Shown here one piece after another: positions 51,470 to 63,364 of a stretch of DNA of 64,000 nt (positions are counted from its first letter, which is position 1; the number at the start of each line of letters is the position of its first letter). Origin of the DNA: Melieria omissa (Eukaryota > Arthropoda > Insecta > Diptera > Ulidiidae); assembly GCA_963971225.1 (NCBI GenBank), contig OZ020270.1:2976001-3040000 (forward strand). The letters are read 5' to 3'. The notes under the pieces are model-generated. The model was given only the letters and a program-made list of their open reading frames with translations, was not told where the DNA came from and did no database searches. The position numbers were made by a program, and so were the translations under genes.

Positions 51470-52415
51470 CATTGTGACCGAAAAGTTTCCGGAAATTCTC
51501 ATTTAAAATTCGCGCGCTGTATATTTTTCGATATTTTAAGTTTCTGTAGGTTGGTAGCACTGTCCTTAATTACTATGCCAAAAATGAGCGCGATCTGTCA
51601 GACAGTTTGTTTACGGCAGCTGTTGAAACCAGATCACCTCAGTAGTGCGTTGCGATTTTGTTGAGAATTTTCTTCAAAATGAGTACCGTGAACAGGTCTC
51701 TTTGGACGTGCTTGATCGTGCCAATTCCGATCCAACTTTCATGGAACGCATCATAACTGGTGACGAGACATGGGTCTACGAGAACGACATGCAAACAAGC
51801 CAACAATCATCGGAATGGAGAGGAAAAGACGAGCCGAAACCGAAAAAACCACGCCAAAGTCGCTCGAAAATCAAGGTAATGCTGATTGTTTTCTTCGATA
51901 TTCGTGGTGTGGTGCATCATGAATTCGTCCCTGAAGGACAAACAGTCGGTAAAGACTATTATTTGACTGTTTTAAGACGTTTGCGAGAAAATATCCGCCG
52001 TAAACGGCCTCAATTGTGGAAGGATAATTCATGGATTTTTCATGACGATAATGCTCCCTCGCACCGAGCCAACATTATCAACGATTTTAAGGCCAAACAT
52101 TCAATAAATACCATCGAACAGCTACCGTATTCACCTGATCTTCCACCGTGTGACTTTTTCCTGTTTCCCAAACTCAAATTACCACTCAGAGGAACGCGTT
52201 TTGAATCCATAGAAGACGTAAAACAGAATTCGCAGAGGGAACTCAAAGCCATACCGGAAAGCGCCTATAAAAAATGTTTTGATGATTGGAAGAAACGTTG
52301 GCATATGTGTATCGCTTCTAATGGAGCATATTTTGAAGGAGATAAAATAAATATTGATGAAGATAAAGAATTTTGCGTTTTCTTCAAAATTTCCGGAAAC
52401 TTTTCGGTCACAAGG
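51470..52415 (+). mobile_element. mariner element, N-terminal part deleted (946 bp)
   Basis: Ends TTGTGACCGAAAAGTTTCCG and its inverse; TA at 51468-51469 and 52416-52417. About 350 bp shorter than a full mariner. 52418-52712 holds nothing recognised. Confidence 0.9.
51645..52400 (+). pseudogene. mariner transposase, catalytic part (DD34D)
   Basis: Open from VENFLQNE, with TGDETWVYEND (first D), WIFHDDNAPSHRA (second D) and PYSPDLPPCDFFLFPKLK (third D, 34 residues on), then WKKRWHMCIASNGAYFEGD. All three catalytic aspartates are present, but the helix-turn-helix N-terminus is gone and no stop occurs before the inverted repeat. A different subfamily from the mariner at 446-1198. Confidence 0.88.
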
Positions 52416-53132
52416 TATGTATGTAAATCCATATCGTTCTCCAATTTGCATGGTTGTTAAAATTATTATATTTACTGTGTGTTCATACTAAAGAGCGGCG
52501 CAAGCAATATATAAAAATGACTTGAAAGCCATCGCTGTGCTTTCAAATACTGTCGCTCTTCTTCACTTTCACTACAAAACAAGCACTGCAGTGAAGCAAG
52601 CTTTTGATATTCATACGCAGTGTTGCCGCTGAAAAATTTTAAAAAGTCGCAAAACAAGTGTCACAGCCGGAAAAAAAGGGTCATCAAGTGATCCAATTTG
52701 CTTTGCCATGTACAGCTGCGGTCAAAATAATAGTAGTACGCATACAACGAAAAGAAAATTAGGAAAAAATAATCTGCTTTTTTTACAAATATTTATTTTG
52801 TATTTTTTTTAACAAGTTATATGTGTTAACAATGCAATCATAAAAGAAAACTTAAGAATTAAACTCAGTTTGGGTTGATTTAAATTAAATGCGTCAAAAG
52901 CTCCAAAATATGGACGGTCAAAAAAATAGTAGTTCGCTTTACTTTCATAAAAATTAAGCAACAATTGTGTTTCATTTTAAAAGATTTTGTGGTTAAATAG
53001 TAATAACGAAATGTTTCTTCAAATTAGTATTTAGTTGCGTGACTGTTGTTTGGCTATTACTGCAGCACAGAGCCGATGCATTGAAATAACCAAATTTTCA
53101 TATCTTTCTCTAGGGGCGTGGTCTACTGCTTC

Positions 53133-53444
53133 TCAAAGTTGATTATTATTTAAAAGATTATTGTGAGCAACTGCTCTCTTCACGTCACACCACAAATTTT
53201 TAATTATATTGAAGTCTGGTGATTGTGCGAGCCATTCCATAACCCTAATCCTGCTTTTGCGAAGCTCCTTTCGTGCGACCTTTCTTGTATGCTTTAGGTT
53301 ATAATCCTGTTGGAAGACCCAAAGCATTGGCGTTTTTTCACTGACATACGGTAGCACGATTTCCTGCAAAATTCGTACACATACACATCGATCCATCGTT
53401 TTCTTGATCAAATAAATAGCGCCACTCCATAAAACGTAGGACAT
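53133..53444 (-). pseudogene. Tc1-like transposase C-terminal half (left copy)
   Basis: YLIKKTMDRCVCVRIL, LWVFQQDYNLKHTRKVARK, IRVMEWLAQSPDFNIIKNLW. The second catalytic D (QQD) is present; the third residue region reads DFNIIKN where the family usually has DLNIIEN, so the catalytic E is K here. Confidence 0.82.
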
Positions 53445-53651
53445 CCATTTATTTATTCAGCATGTCTTACGTTTTATGGAGGTGGCGCTATTTATTTGAT
53501 CAAGAAAACGATGGATCGATGTGTATGTGTACGAATCTTGCGGGAAATCGTGCTACCGTATGTCAAATAAATAGCGCCACCTCCATAAAACGTAAGACAT
53601 GCATTTATTTATTGAGCATGTCTTACGTTTTATGAAGGTGGCGCTATTTAT

Positions 53652-53930
53652 TTGATCAAGAAAACGATGGATCGATGTGTATGTGTACGAATCTTGCGGG
53701 AAATCGTGCCACCGTATGTCCGTGAAAAAACGCCAATGCTTTGGATCTTCCAACAGGATTATAACCTAAAGCATACAAGCAAGGTCGCACGAAAGGGGCT
53801 TCGCAAGAGCAGGATTAGGATTATGGAATGGCTCGCACAATCACCAGACTTCAATATAATTAAAAATTTGTGGTGTGACGTGAAGAGAGCAGTTGCTCAC
53901 AATAATCTTTTAAATAATAATCAACTTTGA
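53652..53930 (+). pseudogene. Tc1-like transposase C-terminal half (right copy)
   Basis: Same protein on the plus strand (MIKKTMDRCVC ... AHNNLLNNNQL-stop), also with K in place of the catalytic E (NIIKNLW). Both halves therefore share an inactive ancestor. Confidence 0.82.
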
Positions 53931-54352
53931 AAAGCAGTAGACCACGCCCCTAGAGAAAGATATGAAAATTTGGTTATTTCAATGCATCGGCTCTGTGCTG
54001 CAGTAATAGCCAAACAACAGTCACGCAACTAAATACTAATTTGAAGAAACATTTCGTTATTACTATTTAACCACAAAATCTTTTAAAATGAAACACAATT
54101 GTTGCTTAATTTTTATGAAAGTAAAGCGAACTACTATTTTTTTGACCGTCCATATTTTGGAGCTTTTGACGCATTTAATTTAAATCAAACCAAACTGAGT
54201 TTAATTCTTAAGTTTTCTTTTATGATTGCATTGTTAACACATATAACTTGTTAAAAAAAATACAAAATAAATATTTGTAAAAAAAGCAGATTATTTTTTC
54301 TTCATTTTCTTTTCGTTGTACGCGTACTACTATTATTTTGACCGCAACTGTA

Positions 54353-55632
54353 TATAAATACATACTTTCATTATTTTACCTTTCGGAGCTAATTTTTGTA
54401 ATAAACTTCTTAAGGAGATGATTTTCTGTGAAAAAACTGTTTTGCCCTTAAATTAATTGATGAAGGATATATTAAAAGGTCCCAATATGCATGTTTTGTA
54501 TTTATTATGAATACATTTGCATTTCAAAGCATATGCGTGATATACTTACTTATCCATTGGGAGCCATCAAAATTATTTTAGCAAATAACTTAGGCAATGC
54601 CACAGAAAAGCGCGTGAATTCAGATTAATTTTGTACATTTTTGCGGGAAAACTTAGACATAATTAAAGAGTTGCAAGTAGTTTAACCTTCTACCTTTCCC
54701 TTGGGGTCTAATTCACCCCAGGCAGAATTAAAAAAACGGTTGAGTGGTTTTGTGCGCTCGTCTTGTGTGTTAATCGCTCTTTCAACCCAATAACAAATCG
54801 AGAAAAACACTTTTCGGGGCTTTCTCCTTTTCTTTTGTTATTTATGTGTTACCTTCCTTCATGTTTTGTCAGTAAATTATATAACCGTTTGGTTGGGGTC
54901 ATCCTGACCCCAAAGGACAGCGAAAGCCATTTTGAGCAAGGGACAGGCACAAGGTTAAATGTTGCCAGAGGTGTAATTTTGAAGTACTTACGTGTTACCT
55001 TTAAAAAGTGAATACCAAAAGGAAGGCATATTATAAATATTACGTTCGCAAAAATAAAAAAATTAACTTTACGAAATAATTTTGAAAATTAATATATAAA
55101 CTTTTTGATAAAAGAAAGGGGCAAAAGTCGCATGGTTTTGAAGAAAAGTGTCAAAATAAGCATATTTTTAAAAAGTCGGTGTCAGGTATCATCGGTCTCC
55201 AAAAAGGGTCAATTTGACACTTTAGTCGCACAACGGCAACACTGTTCATACGAATCAACAGTGGAACAACACGGAAGTAGAACAACACTGAACTAGAAAC
55301 AAGACTGAAGTGAAGCACTGAAGTAGAACATTTTCAAGCATACGGTGTTTTGCTTTGCACTATCGGATAGCTGATGTTTGTTTTTGGTATTTTGTATGGA
55401 ATCTGGGCTGCATTTCAAACATTACAACAACATTATTGTAAAAAAACGCACAGTCACCGACTTGCACTCGCCGTGAGCACACGTATAACCGTACTCTGTT
55501 AACCTCTCCCGGTACGCTATATATCGCGCTTATCCATTTAGAAATTCAATATCTCTGAAATCAAAACCTAACTCGTTTTTTCCACTGATCGAATTACAGT
55601 GACTATTCCATATTCGGGTCGCAACTTGAAAA
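54353..55632. other. unassigned sequence before the I-type LINE
   Basis: No gene. 55105-55235 has GTC-rich short repeats (AAAAAGTCGGTGTCAGG, CAAAAAGGGTCAATTTGAC) echoing 52640-52700. 55240-55330 repeats GAACAACAC / GAAGTAGAAC. The last few hundred bases may be the LINE 5' UTR. Confidence 0.45.
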
Positions 55633-56265
55633 ATGGCCCCATGGCCTCCAAACCTGGGGAATAATAGGTTTGCTTTGCTTTCCTATAGTCCCCAACCAAA
55701 AAAACGTAAAAACTATCAAGCTTGTACACTTAACTACCCTGATTTGCCAACAATACACAGAGAAAATCCAAAATATATTGTCCTAAACACCACCGACGAA
55801 AACAAACCCATTACGAAATACTCGTGCTTTTCAGTGCAAAAATCACTTAACCTCATAAGCAAAGATGTGTTATCGATTTCGGAGCTGCGGGACGGAGGTT
55901 TGTTGCTTCTAGTAAAAAATACACAAACGGCCGAAAAATTTCTGTCCACAAAATCGTTGCCGGGTTTGTGTCAAATAAAAACAAAATACCACGAGAACCT
56001 GAACTCCACCAAAGGCACCATATACGCCCCATGTCTAAACGACATCTCGGAAGAAGAAATTATCGATAACATGAAAGACCAAGGTGTCATTGCGATATAT
56101 AAGTACACGAAAACTATAGACGGAAAAGCTAAACCAACCGGCGTGCACCTTCTGACATTTGATCGCTACTATATCCCAGATTCCGTTCAAGTTTCTTGGC
56201 ACACAGCTCCAACAAAAATCCAACAAACCACTCTGGAAATAACAATCAACCAAAACTTTTTGTAA
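55633..56265 (+). CDS. I-clade LINE ORF1 (Gag-like), truncated
   Basis: 210 codons. The middle resembles the RNA-binding domain of insect I/Jockey ORF1 proteins (LRDGGLLLLVKNTQTAEKFL, GTIYAPCLNDISEEEIIDNM, GVHLLTFDRYYIP). The CCHC knuckles that normally follow are not found; the frame ends at 56265 and 56196-56495 is a shifted, threonine- and asparagine-rich continuation. Confidence 0.72.
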   Translation: MAPWPPNLGNNRFALLSYSPQPKKRKNYQACTLNYPDLPTIHRENPKYIVLNTTDENKPITKYSCFSVQKSLNLISKDVLSISELRDGGLLLLVKNTQTAEKFLSTKSLPGLCQIKTKYHENLNSTKGTIYAPCLNDISEEEIIDNMKDQGVIAIYKYTKTIDGKAKPTGVHLLTFDRYYIPDSVQVSWHTAPTKIQQTTLEITINQNFL

Positions 56266-56657
56266 CCTCTAAACTCGACAAGTCTCAAACCCAACTCTAT
56301 GTAAACAGCACAACAAACTCAAACTCTGTAACCTTAAAAAATACTAACCACACAAATGACCAGACGAATACCACGTGGGCCCTAGAAGTAGAGCAAGAGC
56401 AACTCATCTCTAACCAACCTGAACCCACACATCTTTCAACCAGATCACTGTCTCTCAATCACACTCCAAACTCTCTTACTCGCTCTCCTAACTAAACTAC
56501 TCCCGTATTTTCTCTCTTTTACAAATCAGTCCAACTCACTAAAGTCACACCAAACTCACTAAATTCACCTCTACTGTCTTAAAAAAAAAAACAACTCTTA
56601 CACCAACACATACAGTAGACACTAAATATCTCTTTATCCTCTTCCCCCCTTTCAATC

Positions 56658-57290
56658 ATGTTCAATATTTTACAGTGGAACCTTAAAGGCTTCTACAATA
56701 ACTTATTCGAACTTCAAATGCTGATAAAAGAGTACTCCCCAGACTTCATCTCATTGCAAGAAACATACCTCCCTGTTAACATCGTCCCCCTAACCCCAAA
56801 ACAGTACGCAGGTTATTTCACCAATCTACCAAACAACACCACCAGCAAACAAGGTATAGGAATCCTGGTACATAAATCAATACCACACAACTACACTCCT
56901 CTCAACTCTAACATCGCTACCATTGCTGTAGAAATCAATATCGGAATAAAAATCACCCTCATATCAATGTATATACCCCCTAACCATATATTCAACTCAA
57001 ACGACATAACATCGATCCTAAATCTTTTCTCAACGCCGATAATTCTGCTAGGCGACTTCAATGCTTGGAGTCCAATGTGGGGTTCCACCCATGTTAATCA
57101 AAGAGGCAAAATTCTTGAAGACATTATCCTCTACCACAACCTAATAGTTTTAAATGATGGCGCCCCCACCCATTTCTCTACGCATAACACATTTACAAAT
57201 ATAGACTTAACAATTTCTTCCTCCTCAATCGCACCAAAACTTTTCAGTAAAACATTAACAGATCTCCACGGTAGTGACCACTTCCCATAA
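56658..57290 (+). pseudogene. LINE ORF2: AP endonuclease
   Basis: MFNILQWNLKGFYNN (N of motif I), ISLQETYL (E), LLGDFNAWSPMWGS (D, N), then GSDHFP ending in a stop right at the last catalytic motif. I-type by the QWNLKG / QET signature. Confidence 0.88.
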
Positions 57291-57394
57291 TCACGAATCT
57301 AATACTCCCTAACCAAATAAAACCGACCAAACCAAACCCAAAATTCATCACAGAAAAAGCAAATTGGAACAGGTTTCAACAAATTTCTAATCAT

Positions 57395-57850
57395 ATGAAC
57401 AACAGTACCACCCCCTGCTCTAACATAAATAAAGAAGCTGCAACCCTACAGAAAATTATTCGTTTTGCTGCCCATCACTCTATTCCACAAACCAGTACAC
57501 GCCCCGTAAAGAGAATTACCCCCTGGTGGAACGATAAATTGCACAAGTTGAGAGAAAACAAACAAGAATGCTGGAAGAAATACAAACAAACCCGCTCAAT
57601 AGAGAATCTTTGCTTTAAAAAAGCCAATGCACTATTTAGAAAAGCAGCAAAAGAGGCAAAGCGCAGCAGCATCGAAACACTTTCAGAAATAATTAATCCT
57701 TCATCTTGTCCTAGAAAGATCTGGTCAAGTATTAATATGCTAGTTGGGTCTTACAAACCACACAACATCAAACTTATAACAACCAGCAATGGACCAATTC
57801 AATCCCCACAACTTATTGCTAATTACTTTGCTTCGCAATGGTCTGAATAG
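57395..57850 (+). pseudogene. LINE ORF2: linker between endonuclease and RT
   Basis: RPVKRITPWWNDKLHKLREN and ALFRKAAKEAKRSSIETLS match the linker of I-type ORF2 (PWWN, RR-rich). It ends at LIANYFASQWSE-stop, so there is a second nonsense break before RT. Confidence 0.8.
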
Positions 57851-57970
57851 TCCCAAGATTCGAATTTCCATACCGATTTTATTGCGGAAAAAAATAGCGT
57901 CACCAACACCCCGTATACCAACAAGAAGCCATCCGCACACGCCCAGCACTGCGATGCCCCAATCACACCA

Positions 57971-59008
57971 ATGGAATTCGCATCTACACTCTCCTCCTTA
58001 ACAGGAAAAACACCGGGTTATGATCGCGTGTCATACCCGATGATTAAAAATCTTCCATCGCAACTGAAAACTAGAATCATTGAGCTATTTAACAACATCC
58101 TAGACCAAGCTGTATACCCTCAACTGTGGAAAACAGCAACAATTATTGCTATCCCTAAGCCTAATAAATGCAACACAGATATCACCGGATATAGGCCGAT
58201 TTCCTTACTCCCTTGCGTAGGCAAAATCTTCGAAAAAATTGTATCCCAGCGACTTATGTGGTTCGCAACAAAAAACAATCTGCTAAGCCAACATCAAGTT
58301 GCATTCAAGGAAGGTCAGGGTACCCTGGACGCATTACTGTCTTTTGAGCACTATGCTTCCGTAGCACTATCCTCAAAAAACCATGTGACAATATTAAGCC
58401 TTGACTTCGAAAAGGCGTTCGATCGAGTCGGCGTTCATATTATTCTCCAACAACTCAAAGATTGGAAAATTGGTTCAAAAATCTTTAAAAAATACAAACA
58501 AATTGAACACTTCATTTATGCAGACGATGTATTTATATATTCAAAAAATAAAGATGTGAACGTAATTGAAAATAATTTCCATGCAATATTAAATGACATC
58601 ACAAAATGGTCAAAAGCCTCTGGCACATCCATATCTTACGAAAAATTTAAAATACTGCACATGTGCAGAAAACAAACCTGCTGTAATCATGGGTTTACCT
58701 TTAATAATATAAATAAAGAATATGTCAACGAAATAAAAATTCTAGGTATAATTTTTTATAAAAAATTAACTTTTAGAAATCACTGTCTGTACGTAAAAAA
58801 CAATATTTCCTCTAGGCTAAACATAATAAAATACTTGTCATCAAAACACTGCCTCGTCCATCAAAAAACACTAATAAATATTGTAAAAGCCTTAATTTTA
58901 TCAAAGATCGACTATGGACTTGTGGTTTACGGCTTTGCGCTCCCTACCATACCGCCGCCAGAAGAAGTATACGTGCATTCCGAACGTCACCAATCAAATA
59001 TATTTTAA
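57971..59008 (+). pseudogene. LINE ORF2: reverse transcriptase with deletion
   Basis: TGKTPGYDRVSYPMIKNLP, AIPKPNK, GYRPISLLPCVGKIFEKI, SLDFEKAFDRVG and HFIYADDVFIYSK are present. Between LKDWKIGSKIF and KKYKQIEHF the usual GIPQGSPLS block is missing without loss of frame. The frame ends at 59008. Confidence 0.85.
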
Positions 59009-59136
59009 CAGAAGCTGGCCTGCCAACCTTAGAGGAGAGACTGAAGCAAAACACCTTCAAACTAATCCCAAAACTTTTCTGCTGCAATAATAAAACCCTA
59101 CTTCAAACAGCAAGAGCTGGCCAAAAATACAAAAGA

Positions 59137-59876
59137 GTGCTCAGCCGAGAATCAGCTATTATAAGATCCTTAAAATTCGCGGAAACAATTGGCTTTTCAA
59201 ATCAGCCAAAATCAAGGACTGGCGAGAAAACAGCTCCGTGGCTTCTGAAAAACTCAACATTCCTACTTCGATTACAGAACCACCCAAAAAACTCCACCAA
59301 CACATTGATATACAACCAACTTTTCCTAGAAGAATTGCGTCACCTAACAAATAAATCATGGAAATGCATATACACCGACGGGTCCAAAACCAACCACATC
59401 ACAGCCTTCGCAGTAGTGGACAGTGACGAAACTACAATTACCGCAGCCGAGGCAATTGCAATCCAACAAGCAGTAAATTATGCCGCAAGCAAAAAGGACA
59501 ACTTTATAATCTGCTCGGATAGCAAATCTACTATCGCAGCACTTCAGAATATGTCAAACTCCAGCGAAATCATCACATCCACCAGAAACAATCTGATCCA
59601 GCACTGGAGCAAAACCATCCTTCTCCTGGAACTGCAGCTGCAATGAAATCAAGACTTTTGTGAGACTCCGTTTAGGCCACACAAAACTTACGCACGAACA
59701 TCTTTTTAATGGAAACGGAGCACAAATTTGCCAATATTGCAACAATGGCGCAATTTCTGTAAACCACTTGCTTACCACCTGCTCTAAATTGAACACTGTA
59801 AGAACCAGCATTTTCCTCAACTCAGATCCTATCTAAGTGCTCAAATCCGCAAGCACAGATAATATTAAAATAATGT
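59137..59876 (+). pseudogene. LINE ORF2: RNase H and zinc tail
   Basis: KCIYTDGSKTN (D), ITAAEAIAIQQAV (E), IICSDSKSTIA (D), then after a frameshift at about 59640 VRLRLGHTKLTHEHLF, CQYC, VNHLLTTC. Same organisation as 157-1694. Confidence 0.85.
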
Positions 59877-60002
59877 ACAACTTCCTAAAAGAATGCGATC
59901 TCCTTAAAATGATTTAAACAATAATCATTTACAACTACGTATAAGCATAGTTAATAGCATACCCTACAAGAACTGCCTGACCAAAACTCCAACACATTGA
60001 TA

Positions 60003-60941
60003 CCCTACAAGGAATGCCTAACCGAAACTCCAGAAAAAAGTTCAAAATTTGTCTAAAAACTAACACATGCACAAAAATATCCCAAATCTCACTAACACAT
60101 ACAAATCTGCATTTCACATTTTGGGATTTTTTCTAGTAAGTGGGAATGAAAGAATATATTCGCATTAATACCTTCCATATTCTCTGTATTAAAGGGTGAG
60201 ATGGCGATATAAACGTGGTGCGTCACCTGATTTCACAATGTCAGTGCTGAATTGAAATTTGTGTCGCGATGTTCAACAACCAGAGGGCATCCAAATAAAG
60301 ATAAGTATTAAAAGAGTGAAATTAAAATTAAATCTAATAAAAATCTAAAATTATTTCATTTAGACAAAGTACGGAAGGAAGGACGATCTGATTGCGGTGA
60401 TAAGACAACAGGTTACCAGCACATTTCAACTGTGAGGGCATATGAGGCAAGCGTCGGTTGGAATTTGGTTTTCGGCAAACGTCTGTCCCTCTGTACGTAT
60501 TTGTTTATTGGCTTATTTTTATTTAATGTAGTTGTTTACGTTTTACTTTAAATAAATAAAAAAAATTTGAATTAATTTAATTTTTATTAGTATCACTGGT
60601 TTACCGGTTAGACGTAACTGGTTCAAACGGTAGACATACCGATTCATACGTTATGCCTACCAGATAGGTCTGACCGGTTTGTCGGTTAGACGTAACTGAA
60701 GTGTACATGCGAGACTCCATGTGAGTAAGCGAGACAGCTGTACGTTTGCCAAGATTTCGGAGTGCATGCGTTAGAAGGTGATATCAAATCACACGTACAC
60801 GAAATCAAGTCACACGTACACAAAAGGACTAGTCAGATTTTTCACACGGCTAGAACAAATCTGACTAGAAATATAACCGATATGCTGGTTATGTATACCG
60901 GTTATATAACTAGTCATATGACCGGTAGTCTCCTTGTAGGG
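60003..60941. mobile_element. CCCTACAAG-family element, nested copy (939 bp)
   Basis: CCCTACAAGGAATGCCTAAC to CTCCTTGTAGGG, TA at 60001-60002 and 60942-60943, inserted 40 bp inside the left end of the larger element. Subterminal ACCGGT, CACACGTACAC and GGTCAGAC-like motifs. No transposase ORF. Confirms TA as the target of the family. Confidence 0.87.
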
Positions 60942-61433
60942 TAGGAATTTTCAGATTTACTAATACATGCGCATGCATTTTAGCAAAATTTTGTTGTTAA
61001 ATGCTTTTCAGCTGTTGTCAGTTGGATTGTTCATATTACTTTTGCCAAAGCTAGAATGAAATAAACCCTTTACAACCTACATCTATTACCGACATGTGAT
61101 AGAAAAGCGCACCTGTTCAGAAAGTCATTGAACTTTCATAATTGCTACCTACGTGTGCTAGAAGGTGATAGCAATAGAAACACCTGTTCGAAATGTCATT
61201 GAAGTTCGCGCCATTTGTGTTGTGGACTGGAAATTGCGAAGAAGGTAAGAAATTTTCAATTTTATCTAAAATTATTTATTATTAATAATTTATTGCATTT
61301 TGCAGGACTAAACAAAGCGTGGAAGCAGTGAGAACAGGAAGGAACGGAAACCATTAACAAACAGAGATAAGTACATAATAATAAGTTCAAACAAAAAAGT
61401 GAAAGTGACCGTGCAAAAAAGTGAAAGTGTAAA

Positions 61434-61949
61434 ATGAAAAAAAGAAGTTTTGCAGCCCTTGTGAGCAAGGAGAAGCGAGAGTTCGAAGCTTCTATAAAAA
61501 AATTTAAGAATCTCGATATCTTTGCTCGTGGGGACTGCAACACAGAGAAAAATCGTGAATTTGAGGGCGACGGGGATTCCGTAGCGTCCGTAAAGTCCGT
61601 TGAGTCCGTCCAGTCAATTGAGTCGGTGTCCGATGAATGCGTTAAGAAATCTTGGGAATTAAAACAGTGGGTAATCAGAAACAAAATTAGTCAAAATGCA
61701 GTAACCGATTTGCTGCAAACTTTACGAAAAGTAGGAGTAGATGGTTTTCCTGCGACTGCGAAAACTCTACTAGGAACAAAAAAAGGAAAAGTGGACATAA
61801 GTGAAATGGATGATGGCGAATTCATCTATTTAGGTATTCAATCTTTCTTTCGCTCACGTTCATTTAATTATTTAAATGAACGGAGCGAAGTTTCGCTTGA
61901 TATAGGAATTGATGGCCTTAAATTATTTAAAAGTTCAAACATAATATAA
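61434..61949 (+). CDS. unspliced form: transposase-like fragment ending at an IDG motif
   Basis: If intron 1 (61834-61989) is retained the frame stays open for 171 codons, ending SLDIGIDGLKLFKSS-NII-stop. IDGxxxxKSS matches the first catalytic-aspartate motif of the animal transposase family with the same N-terminus. The rest of that enzyme is absent, so in this copy the reading is a stump. The overlap suggests two products from one N-terminus in the parent element. Confidence 0.55.
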   Translation: MKKRSFAALVSKEKREFEASIKKFKNLDIFARGDCNTEKNREFEGDGDSVASVKSVESVQSIESVSDECVKKSWELKQWVIRNKISQNAVTDLLQTLRKVGVDGFPATAKTLLGTKKGKVDISEMDDGEFIYLGIQSFFRSRSFNYLNERSEVSLDIGIDGLKLFKSSNII

Positions 61950-63364
61950 TTAATTTTCCTATGGTTTTACTCTATTTCGTATCTTTTAGCGCGTTTCAAT
62001 ATCAGCAGAAAACGCTTTGTTCCAAATTCACCTCGATCTTCGTCCACCCCACTGAAAAAACAACGTTTGGATGAAACTTTGGCATTGCCAGGTAAGTTCT
62101 GATTGATTGGAGTAAGAATGTACTGTCATGAATTTATGTGTTATTAATGTATTCCAAACAGCCCGCCCCAGCCCCCCAGGAAACATATCAGCAGCTGCTC
62201 CAACCCAACCAAGCTCATCATTTGAACAGGGTAAGTATGTTAGAATAAAACCAAAAGATTTAAGATACCTAAGATTTAGAACTTTAACTTTGTTTAAATT
62301 GACACGAATTCAAATAGTACACGTCCATTTTGAGTATGGTACATATGTTCATACTCTTTACCATTCCTCTTCATCATTACTCTTTACCATTCCTTTTCCA
62401 TTCCTTATTCAGAGGTGCGCCAACAACTAACAACTATCGTCAATATCCTTGGCAATTTGCAAGAACGCATGGTCCAAATTGAAAAGGCATTGGTAGAAAA
62501 TGTAAACTCAAAGTAGTCATTATTTTTTTTATAAGTTTTTAGCTAATATAACATCTTATACATAGACTTCAAACAAAGAAGAAGTTATGGCGCAGAACAA
62601 AGTTCTGCGCGAATCGAAGGTACTCCTCAAGCAAGTACATACTTCGGTGTCGATGATGACGGGGAAAACCCAAAATGAAAAAATTGTGGAAATTGCGAAT
62701 ACGTTACCAATTTCAACTCTAGATGTTATCATGGACATTGAGGAAAAACTTAAAAACAAGGACTTTGTTGAAGCTATGGTAATTTAAGTATTGACAAGTA
62801 GCAGTAGCTTGTGGATTGTGGTCACAATTATACATTTGTAAAGGTAGTACTAAGGTGGTCGAAACCGACTAAATCACTCCTTGTTTGTTTTTTCGTCCTC
62901 CTGTAAAAGTCGTTTAATGTTAGCGTTATTATTATTATTTTAGTATAGGAAGAATAATCTTTAACAACAATAATATAATGTTTTATTTTTTCCATTTGTA
63001 TAAGATTTCTCATCTCTATGCGATAAAAGGGACTTCGCAGGATATTGACGCACTCTTGCGTCAAATGTTTACGGACAGCTTGCTGATTACGTTTAACTGG
63101 GATGGCAGGTGGGAGAAAAGGGCTTTAAACAAGCTTAAGTTGGTGGATCAGATCTTATACGGTACATCATTATAATCCCAAATAAATAACTACTATAATT
63201 GAAATTGTGTTTCTTTCTTTGCAGATATTTTCAAAGGTCAAGGGCGTATGAACTTTGAGAAGGAAATAAAGAGAGCCCTACATTTGAGCCACCACCGTCA
63301 AAAGCAAAAATTGTTTGTTAACAAAAAATTAATAACCAATGTATATAGTGTTAATTTAAATTAG
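61434..63364 (+). CDS. transposase-like N-terminus spliced to DUF4806 C-terminus (7 exons)
   Basis: Exons 61434-61833, 61990-62091, 62162-62230, 62413-62501, 62566-62778, 63005-63161, 63225-63364; all junctions have GT/AG and the phases agree, giving 389 residues. Residues 1-133: basic start, serine/valine-rich linker, then LKQWVIRNKISQNAVTDLL and a PATAKTLLG block, as in the N-terminus of animal proteins that continue to an IDGLP-KSS transposase core. Middle: SPRSSSTPLKKQRLDE and a short coiled coil (VNILGNLQERMVQIEKAL). C-terminus, DUF4806-like: LPISTLDVIMDIEEKLKNK, TSQDIDALLRQMFTDSLL, FNWDGRWEKR, IFKGQGRMNFEK. Possible DNA-binding or regulatory role; inference. A 5' non-coding exon may end at 61244 (GTAAGA donor; acceptor at 61305). 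Confidence 0.68.

Larger units (their letters stand above)
52713..54350. mobile_element. palindromic Tc1-like element (head-to-head half copies)
   Basis: Ends CAGCTGCGGTCAAAATAATA and, inverted, CAGTTGCGGTCAAAATAATA; TA on both sides (52711-52712, 54351-54352). Left half (to about 53440) and right half (from about 53620) are inverted copies of the same transposase 3' half. Between them the CATAAAACGTAAGACATGC hairpin and AAATAGCGCCACCTCC motif occur repeatedly in both directions. Confidence 0.85.
55633..59958 (+). mobile_element. I-clade LINE 2, nearly full length, degraded
   Basis: ORF1, endonuclease, RT, RNase H and zinc tail in order on the plus strand, with several stops and one RT deletion. 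The 3' end is just before the TA at 59960, where the CCCTACAAG element begins. Confidence 0.88.

Noticed and set aside
54715..54920. Palindromic TTGGGGTCAT...TGACCCCAA and the similar CTTGGGGTCTAATTCACCCC nearby as element ends
   Set aside because: Spacing and flanks give no target duplication and no second terminus; may be a short inverted repeat only.
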